Part shown: positions 56,429 to 64,000 of the stretch, one piece after another
Position numbering within the stretch: position 1 is the first letter of the stretch
Layout: every line of letters starts with the position of its first letter
Assembly: GCA_902806565.1 (NCBI GenBank)
Contig: CADCXA010000031.1
Location: 620,001-684,000 of the forward strand
Length of the DNA: 64,000 bases
From: Hypoxylon rubiginosum
Taxonomy: Eukaryota; Ascomycota; Sordariomycetes; Xylariales; Hypoxylaceae
Direction: 5' to 3'
Program-made: the position numbers and the translations under genes
The notes under the pieces: generated by a model
Told to the model about the DNA's origin: nothing
Seen by the model: only the letters and a program-made list of their open reading frames with translations
The model's database searches: none

Positions 56429-58430
56429 ATGGCCGACCCGAGAGGCGTAGACAACCGGCTTGGCGAGGATGGGGGCGAGTCGGACGCCATAGAGACCCTG
56501 GACGTGGCGTCCAGGGACGACTCGATCGAAAACGAGAAGCAGCAGGGCCGGCACGGGCGCCCGAGCCACTCAAGCCACGCGTCGATCGCCTCCGACGACA
56601 GCGACCCGCTGTCGCCTCTAGAGCTGGCCCTGTCGCCCGGCGTCGCGGCGTTCGAGGAGGTGACCCGGGTGCGAACCGCGACGAGCATCGGGAGCTCGGC
56701 GTCGCGGCCGCCCGACTACGAGGTCGTCTTCGAGGAGGAGGACGACCCGGACAACCCGCTCAACTGGCCGCTGGCGTACCGGTCCTGGATCGTCTTCGCC
56801 ATCAGCTTCACGACCTGGGTCGTCGTCTTCTACAGCACCAGCTACACGGCGTCCACGCCGGGCCTCGTCGAGGAGTTCGGCTACTCGACTACCGTCACCA
56901 CCCTGGGCGTCACCACCTACCTGCTCGGCCTCGCGGCCGGGAGCCTGCTCGTCGCGCCGGCGAGCGAGCTGTACGGCCGGAGGCCCGTGTACATCATCTG
57001 CATGTTCTGCTTCACGCTCCTGGTGATCCCGTGCGCGCTGGCTACGTCCTTGGTGGAGATCATAGTAGTGAGATTTTTCGGGTACGTCGTCCCCGATGGG
57101 TGCAGCTTTTTTGTTCCGAGGTCGTACTAACATTAGATTTTAGGGCCATGTTTGGTGCAGTGATGGTTGCTAATAGTGCCGGCACTGTCGTCGACATTTC
57201 GACTGAGGAGTATCGCGGTTTAGTCATGTCGCTGTGGTCCGTGGCGCCCCTGAACGGCCCGGTTACCGGTCCGGTCATTGGTGGGTTTGTCTACCAGTAC
57301 CTCGGGTGGCGGTGGGATAATTGGCTCGTTTTGATTCTCGCCGGAGCCGGGACCATATGCATGTCCCTTACCAAGGAGACGTATGCTCCTATCATATTGC
57401 AAAAGAAGGCTGCGCGCAGACGTAAGGAGGACGACGATGAGAGGTGGTGGTGCCGCTACGACGAGAAGCTTTCCACGGCCGCACTGATGAAGATCAATTT
57501 GCTACGTCCGTTTGTGCTTGCTTTTACCGAGCCTATCCTCTGGTTCTTCAACGTCTGGTATGCACTACCCCGCTGAGATACGTCCTCCGATGGTGGCTAC
57601 ATCCGCTAACACTTTGTGCTAGGATCTCACTCATCTACGGCATTCTCTACTTGTGTTTCGTCGCTTATCCTATCGTATTTTCGCAATATCGCGGTTGGGG
57701 CCCGGGTGTCACAGGCCTCTCTTTTGTCGGAATAGGCATCGGGACGATGATGGCTATCCTCGCCGAGCCTTTTTGGCGCAAGATCATCAACACTCATCCG
57801 AAAGACCCAGCCACAGGGCGCGTGCCGCCTGAAGCCACAGCCCGTGTTATGATCATCGGCGCGATTCTGGTTCCTATCGGTCAGCTCGTCTTCAGCTGGA
57901 CGTGTCTTCCCGCGACGATCCACTGGGCGATCCCCATCGCATTCGGCATCCCTTTCGGCGCCGGAAACTCGCTGAGTTTTATATACGGCTCCAACTATCT
58001 AGCCGGCGCATATGGCATTTACGCCGCGTCGGCACTTGCGGGCAATGCTGTAACCCGCAGCTTCTTCGGAGGCACGCTTCCTCTAGCGGGCGCCTCTATG
58101 TACGCCGCGTTGACGCCGCAGTGGGCCGGCACGCTGCTCGGCCTGCTGGAGGCGTTGATGATCCCCATCCCCATCGTCTTCTACCGGTACGGCGAGAGGA
58201 TCCGCGCGAAGAGCCCCATCATCCGGCAGATGCGCGAGGACCAGGAGAAGAATGATCACCGGCTAGCGAGTGCCAAGAGGCGGAGAGTGAGGCGCCAGAA
58301 GGAAGCGGACGCGAACGGATCAGGAGGACTGGTGGAGCAGGTTGGAGGGAGGCAGGACCTGGAGAAAGGTCCGGCGGGAACGGGCACCGTAGAGACTCCG
58401 GTGTGGTCGAAGGACGAGACTGCTGTATGA
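56429..58430 (+). CDS. MFS drug/polyamine-type transporter (DHA1)
   Basis: Exons 56429-57081, 57144-57557 and 57623-58430 (introns of 62 and 65 bp, first with a TACTAAC branch site) encode 624 aa. A charged cytosolic N-terminus of about 115 residues leads to DDPDNPLNWPLAYRSW, the usual entry to the first of 12 TM helices in fungal DHA1 H+ antiporters. Between TM2 and TM3 lies the motif A variant APASELYGRRPVY. TM4-5 carry the antiporter-type block GAMFGAVMVANSAGTVVDI and PLNGPVTGPVIGGFV (motif C). A long cytosolic loop (RRRKEDDDERWW) divides the halves, and the second half ends IPIVFYRYGERIRAKSP. A basic tail follows. Family members export polyamines, azoles or secondary metabolites; the substrate here is unknown. 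The nearby sugar permease belongs to a different MFS family. Confidence 0.9.
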
Positions 58431-59215
58431 GACATGGTCTTATAGCGCGTTATTTACTTGTTATCATATGATCGTGGATGATTGATATACCTATGGGAAG
58501 CTTTCTACGGTGGTGGGCTAGCATATATACCTGGCGGAATAGGACGGACAGGTGGCTTATTTTATCCAGAGCCTTGGAAATAGATAGAAAATTGACGGTA
58601 AGCCATTGGCGACTTCCAACATCCTTTCTGGGATTATAGCTCTCTGTGGATCCTTACGGGTGATGTGAGAGCTACTCTGTTTTGAATTGGTCCTCATATT
58701 TCCTTCATCATTTCGCGATGTAGCTATAGCTATAAAGGGCACCCCCAAGTTAAGCCGGTCTCCCCTAAAAGTTTTTAAGCCTAAGTAAGCTTCCTATCTT
58801 GGCTTATCGTCTGTCGATCATGGCGGGGGGTTTCTCGTGGCTGTCGAAGAGGTGGTTCTCGGGATTATGCACGACGACTTCTGCGGCCGCGGGTGTAACG
58901 TCGAAACACTTTACCTGGTCGACACACTTGCAGCAACCCGAATCCTTTCAGATTTTCTAGATGTAAGATAATCTGAGGCGACGGAACGATGTGACAGAAA
59001 TCCTTATCTGTTGATCCCCCCTGGTCTCATTTGCCCACACCGCTACCCGACCCGTGGATTGGCTGGAGATTTTACACGGTACGACAATAAAATGCCGCCG
59101 TAGTCCTCGCGCGCATGGATTGTGCGTGTGTCTGATTTCCACCTCTTCTCTGTCGTCTCTGTCGTCTCGGCGATAAAGAAAAGGTCGACGCGATGCTGAA
59201 AACTCCAACTGGAAC
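58431..59215. other. Spacer between the two MFS genes
   Basis: About 785 bp with the 3' UTR of the DHA1 gene and the presumed promoter of the permease. No coding signal or clear TATA box. Confidence 0.55.
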
Positions 59216-61448
59216 ATGGCTACCGGCATGGGTACCGCAGTCGACCCTGACTCTAAGCTTCTTGCTAATGTTCTGCTCAATTGTCCAGTCAGCCGTAAGC
59301 AAAAAGCTCTTTAAATTGATGGCTGAGTCTGTGTCGCTGATGATTGCAAAAAGACGGGCGGGTATGATGGATCTATGTTGAACGGCCTCAATATTCTCGT
59401 ACCGTACACTAGTTACTTTAACCTAACGCCGGCGACTACTGGTTTGAATACGGCGTCCGTCTTCATCGGGAGTACTTTTGGGACGCTCGTCTCTGGGGTG
59501 ATGACTGACCGGCTCGGGCGTCGGCCGGCTATCTTCTGGGCTTCTGTGGTAACGCTGATCGGCATCGTCATCCAGACTGCCGCACAGAATATCGCCATGT
59601 TCGTGATCGGTCGCATCATCCTCGGCGTAGGCAGCGCGATCTCTGGGGTCTCATCTGGCGTGTTCCTGAACGAAACATTTCCTCAGAGATGGCGCACTTG
59701 GGGTGCCGGGATGTTAAACAACTTCTACTAGTGAGAAATCCGTTTCATCGGGAGTTGATATTGGCTACCTTTTGGCTATAAAGCTGACTGATGGTCCGTC
59801 TAGCGTCGGCGCACTCATCGCAGCAGGAGTAACTCTCGGGACTGGACAGTGGCAAACAACTGTAGGTCAAATCTTAAGCCAGACCCCTTCCATCGCCGAT
59901 AAAAGCGGCGATCGGAACGGACCCGGAAGACGGTAAAGATTTATGAGAGATGAGACTAATCAAGTTTCCAAGTGGGCCTGGAGGCTGCCATCGCTGATCC
60001 AGGGCATTTTCTCGATCCTCTGCATAGTCATCCTCCCCTTCGTGTAAGCCCACCGTCTCATACCGGAACCACAGGTTTTTGTTTTTCTAACCAGAACGTC
60101 AGCCCCGAATCGCCGAGGTGGCTAGTACACGAGGGCCACTACGAGTACGCGCGGGCATCCGTGGCGCAGACCAATTCGGACGGAGATCTATCGGATCCCG
60201 TCGCGCTGGCCGTGTACAAGGAGATCCTCGACGCGCTCGAGTGGGAGAAGAAAGAGGGCCGCACCATGAGCCCCAAGGAGATCGTCCGGACCCCGACGGC
60301 GAGGAGGCGCCTCCTCATCGGCATGTCCGCCGGCCCCTTTTCCTGCATCGCCGGCAACATCATTGCAAGCTACTACCTTGGCGCGGAGCTCACCACCGCC
60401 GGTATCTCGGACACGCTTGACCAGCTTAAGGCCGTAGGTGGCCTCCTATACACGCCACCAATCCGGAAAACTTGCTAACACGAGGTAGAATGTCGTGTTG
60501 AACGTCTGGTGCCTTGCCTGCGCCCTTGTCGGCACGCAGCTCGTGGCGGGGTGGGGCCGTAAGCCGACTGCTCTTACTTCAGAGATCTTGCTGGTCATCT
60601 GTCTATTTATCATTGGAGGTCTCTCCAAGATGTATGCCGACGATCCAGACAACGCGTCCGCCAGCCTCGTGTACGGAGATGTCGCCGTCATGTTCTTATT
60701 CCAGGGGTTTTACTCTATTGCTTGGACTCCGTTGCTCTATCTATACCCACCAGAAGTATTCTCGGGTATGTAGACATGACCCTAAACGTTATTAGCCCAA
60801 CCTACCTACCCATCATAACTTTCTGTGTTCTCTGGCACTACATGAATGCTAACTATTTGCAGTTCGTATTCCTGGTCTTCCGTTCATAATCCAGCATCGT
60901 GTCTTCCATCTCGCATAGGAGTTGAAACCCAGGAACAGGTGCTTCTTTTTCCAACAGGGATTGCTAACGATACATGGCAGTATTCAATCCGAGCCAATGG
61001 TCTTGCTTTCACAACACTGGCTCTGAATCTTCTCGCGTAAGTCCCCACATCCATAAGCTAAGAGGACTACACTAAATGGCGGAACTAGATGTGTGTTCGT
61101 ATTCATTATGCCCATCGGCCTCGATAACATCGGATGGAAGATGTACATGGTCAACGGATCGTGGGATATCGTCATCGCTGTACTTATTGTGAGCATCTGC
61201 CTTTACCCCCCTTCCAAGAACCGTTGCTCTGTTATTCCGTATCTCTAACCACCAATACCTTTTCACAGGCGGTATTCTGGGTAGAGACGAAAGGCAAGAC
61301 CCTGGAAGAGATAGATGCACTTTTCGAAGGCGAGAAACATTCCTCCGTGCCGGACGTGGAGCAGGTTCGCAAGGGACAGGCAACACTTGACGTCGGCGCT
61401 ATCGAGAAACAACTGCAAGGGAATACGGAAATTGTCAAGTATGAGTAG
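59216..61448 (+). CDS. MFS sugar transporter, lactose-permease-like, N-terminal frame broken (possible pseudogene)
   Basis: Most exons read cleanly: about 59363-59730, 59804-59861, 59973-60043, 60103-60433, 60489-60765, 60958 or 60981 to 61036, 61089-61188, 61269-61448. Family signatures are present: GYDGSMLNGLN (TM1 end), DRLGRRPAIF (TM2-3 loop), PESPRWLV (TM6 end), YSIRANGLAF, and VETKGKTLEEIDALFEGEKH (after TM12), as in fungal lactose/hexose permeases. The N-terminus is the problem. ATG at 59216 gives MATGMGTAVDPDSKLLANV, but the next piece, KLFKLMAESVSLMIA, is in a different frame, and GYDGS returns to the first. The in-frame path contains TAA and TGA, and the GT-AG pair 59295-59353 is 59 nt, so it cannot restore frame. 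The junction after PPEVFS is also awkward. Either the gene is decaying or the assembly has small errors. A shorter protein from ATG 59375 would lack TM1. Confidence 0.75.
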
Positions 61449-62248
61449 AGCTTGTATGTAAAGCTAGTCCAATTGCAGAAACCCCGGAGGAGCGGATAAC
61501 CTACAAGGAGGACAGGTCTGTATTAGTCACAAACGGGAGCATCTGAGGGCTTATATGCAGCCCTAGCCATCCTATTAGATTACCCAGGGGAAGCAACAAG
61601 CAACGTACCTTGTATGAGATCGAGTAGCTCTCATGACTTACTAATATTACTCATAAGGTATGCTAAAGAGCTCAAGGACACCTCTAAGTCACCTTGATGA
61701 TGCCCAGTTGCTCCAAAAAAAAAAGGACTAACTACAATCTATGTACTTTCATCGCGTCCAAGGCTTACGTACCTTAGATTCATATTAGAGTAGCATCACT
61801 AGCTACCATTGGAGTTGGACCTTGCATTTGAGCACGCGAAATTTGCCAAGTCTTGGAATTGGAGAACCGTTGCCTTTCTCATCGCTAGACTCTAGACGCC
61901 AGCGCCCTCTCCACGAACGTTGCAACAGGGACGGGCTTCACTACCTCAACCAGGCAATTTACGCTTTCCCCGACCTACTAATCCAGCTCTCCTCCGCCTT
62001 TACCCCAGTCGATAATGACGGATATGACGGGGGTTAATATAGCGAATGCGGAGAAACAGCCTAACGGTGCTTGTCTCGCGGGGTAAATCAACACGAAGGT
62101 CGCTTCTTGGCGGTCGACTTATATAAACCTCGGGCGGCTGGGACGGCGCACACCGAGGGAGATCAGCGCTCTTGTTGCTGTTGTTGTTACTGTTGCTATA
62201 TCACTGCGCGTCGTCCCCGGGTAACTTCAAACTGAGTGGATACGAATC
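61449..62248 (+). promoter_or_regulatory. Promoter region of the GH43 gene with CreA-like sites
   Basis: 800 bp between the permease and the GH43 gene. Two matches to the CreA/Cre1 repressor consensus SYGGRG lie close together, GCGGAG at 62048-62053 and GCGGGG at 62078-62083, a pairing often seen in carbon-repressed hydrolase promoters. The consensus is short, so chance matches are possible. A TATA box follows at 62119. Confidence 0.45.
62119..62127 (+). promoter_or_regulatory. TATA box (TTATATAAA)
   Basis: A perfect TATATAA core about 122 bp before the GH43 ATG at 62249, at the expected distance for an inducible fungal gene. Confidence 0.65.
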
Positions 62249-64000
62249 ATGTTCTATTCGAAGCTGTGGGTTTCCGGCGGCCTGCTGCTGCTCGGTGCAG
62301 CGGCGGTAGCGCAGGCCAAGTACATCGTGCCCGGCGCGAGGTGGCGCGACACGGACGGCAATCTAGTCAACGCGCACGCAGGCAGCATTTTGGTCGATAA
62401 CGGAACGTTCTGGTGGTTCGGCGAGTACAAGATCGAGGGACAGGAGGAAGGTGGTGGGGTTTCGGTCTACAGCTCCGAAGACCTGGCTACTTGGACACAC
62501 CACGGTCTCGCTCTGGGTGAGTGTGATGCCAATAGATGGCAGATCAGATAAATTAATGGGATCGAGGAGCTGACTGGAGTGTTAGAACCTGTCGAGGGAC
62601 ATCGTTATATCTCCCCCAGCAGCATTATCCAGCGGCCCAAGGTTGTGTACAGCGAGCCAACCGGCCAATATCACGTACGTCACCGCCAATCCCTAAGCTA
62701 CATTCTACCGATGCTAATTTGACATCCTAGATGTGGTGGCACGCCGACAATTCCAGCTACGGACTCCTACTCCAAGGACTTGCAACTGCGGACACGGTTG
62801 CCGGGCCCTATACTTTCGTCGACGCGACGGCGCCTCTCGGGAACTGGTCTCAAGACTTCGGCATGTTCACCGATTATAAAGATGGCCGGAGTTATGCCCT
62901 TTACAGCAATGGGGACAGCGTGCGGGGAAGGGACGTATATTTGACTTCGTACAACGAGGAGGTTACAGGGTTAGACGCCGTGGTTCACCGTTTTGACAAG
63001 TTCGACCTCGAAGCACCGACTATCATCCAGACAGACAAGAGTTATTATGCTTTGATGAGTCATAAGACGGGTTATAGGCCGAATAGTAAGTGGAGTAACC
63101 GTTTCATCTAGTTGCGATATCTGGCTAACAGTGTCTTTAGATGTGGTGGCTTTTCGAGCCGATAGCCTAAGCGGCCCTTGGTCTCAGCCCTGGATCGTGT
63201 CACCACTAAACACCAGGACGTTCAACTCGCAGTCTGGCTTTACATTGAGAATAACTGGCTGCAAGGGAACGACATACCTGTATCTGGGCGACCAGGTAAG
63301 CAGTTCTACCCAAGATGTATAAGTGGCGGAGAGGATGATCTAACAGCCTATTAGTGGGATTCCAATTCACTCTGGGAATCTCGATACATCTGGTTACCAA
63401 TTAATATCGACGACAACAAGAAAACACTTGCTGTAGAGTGGCATGATGTCTACGACCTAAACGTGTACGAATAACCCCCCTTCCCCCTTTATATTGAGGC
63501 ATGCTGACTAAGGTTAATAGAAAAACTGGAAGCTGGCGACCCGTGGAGGGCAAAGAATATCACGGCAAGGACGCAACAACAAGCGGCAACGCATTTAAGC
63601 AAGAGGCCGTAGGTCTACTCAAGCCCTAAAACAGATTACTGCCGTTGCTAATAATATTTATCTTGCAGAACTTCGCCAGCGGTGGCGTAATAGTGACTGG
63701 GATCGAGGGCAATGACAGCACCGTCACCTTCTCCGGCATCGAAGGCACAGGAAAACCCCAATGGGTTTCATTCCATTACCAAAGTGAGTTATCCATACCA
63801 CCCATAGAGAACCTATCCAAACTGACAATGGAAAAGACACCGACGACATGGGTTTCGGAGACCAGCGTAAGCCATAACCCAGCATATATACTCTTAGATG
63901 AGACTGCTAACAATGATTCATAGCCGGTGGCTCACCAGACCGAATCGGCGGGTCGTGGCAGCTCCGCCGCGTCAGCAGCGTCGTGGTGAACGGGAACACC
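62249..64000 (+). CDS. Secreted GH43 galactan 1,3-beta-galactosidase-like enzyme, 3' end cut by window
   Basis: Nine exons are visible: 62249-62516, 62586-62674, 62731-63085, 63141-63295, 63355-63464, 63521-63608, 63669-63783, 63837-63866 and 63924 to the window end; every junction is GT-AG and in frame (about 429 residues so far). Residues 1 to about 23 are a signal peptide ending AVAQA. The five-bladed catalytic domain follows: ARWRDTDGNLVNAHAGS, FWWFGEYKIEG, YISPSSIIQRPKVVY, MWWHADNSSYG, DGRSYALYSNGD and FDLEAPTIIQTDKSYYALMS, matching the exo-1,3-galactanase branch of GH43 that trims arabinogalactan backbones. From about 340 a second domain starts (WRPVEGKEYHG), consistent with a CBM35-like module. 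GH43 also contains xylosidases and arabinanases, so the substrate is inferred. One exon is only 30 nt. The gene lies downstream of a sugar permease. Confidence 0.88.

Noticed and set aside
59295..59353. GT-AG intron that would rescue the permease N-terminus
   Set aside because: It has a good GTAAGC donor, but at 59 nt it leaves the downstream GYDGS frame out of phase, and it would remove family-like sequence.
1..64000. 5S rRNA, rDNA or canonical tRNA genes
   Set aside because: I looked for the conserved 5S core, A and B boxes and CCA-ready stems on both strands. Only the imperfect unit at 41.7-42.0 kb and isolated boxes were found.

Overview
This window comes from the nuclear genome of a filamentous ascomycete (Pezizomycotina, most likely a Sordariomycete). 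The evidence is many short GT-AG introns (about 53 to 265 bp), GCTAAC-type branch sites shortly before acceptors, long gene-poor spacers full of short simple repeats, and orthologues of conserved fungal housekeeping genes. There are no operons, rRNA genes, canonical tRNA genes, CRISPR arrays or recognisable autonomous transposons. All exon structures below were read by hand from splice sites and frame, with no transcript or database support.

Layout: 1-7061 is gene-free with simple repeats. A mitochondrial asparaginyl-tRNA synthetase (minus, 7062-8745) diverges from a TIGR02452/microbial-type PARG-like macrodomain protein (plus, 10313-11565). After a 3.2 kb spacer with a 15-bp minisatellite comes SEC24 of the COPII coat (minus, 14797-18039), which shares an 815-bp divergent promoter with CFT2/CPSF100 of the mRNA 3'-end cleavage complex (plus, 18855-21795). 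A 2EXR-domain protein (24739-25832) precedes a fungal LrgA-LrgB fusion membrane protein (26245-28457). A CP2/grainyhead-type transcription factor (minus, 35347-38255) lies between two large gene-poor stretches of 6.9 and 11.6 kb. The second of these holds a tandem tRNA-derived, SINE-like Pol III unit at 41.7-42.0 kb. Two fungal proteins of unknown role follow: a 737-aa coiled-coil protein (49880-52093) and a 324-aa protein (53000-54052).

The right end looks accessory. Three genes lie in the same orientation: a DHA1-type MFS exporter (56429-58430), a sugar/lactose-permease-like MFS transporter whose N-terminal frame is broken (59216-61448), and a secreted GH43 galactan 1,3-beta-galactosidase-like enzyme cut off by the window edge (62249-64000). 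The last two would fit a small arabinogalactan-use locus: a secreted hydrolase releases galactose-containing sugars and the neighbouring permease would import them. The permease is possibly now dead.

The observations most worth following up are the LrgA-LrgB fusion, the PARG-like protein with an altered catalytic loop, the Pol III/SINE-like tandem unit, the broken permease beside GH43, and the palindrome ACCTAGGT scattered through the non-coding DNA.
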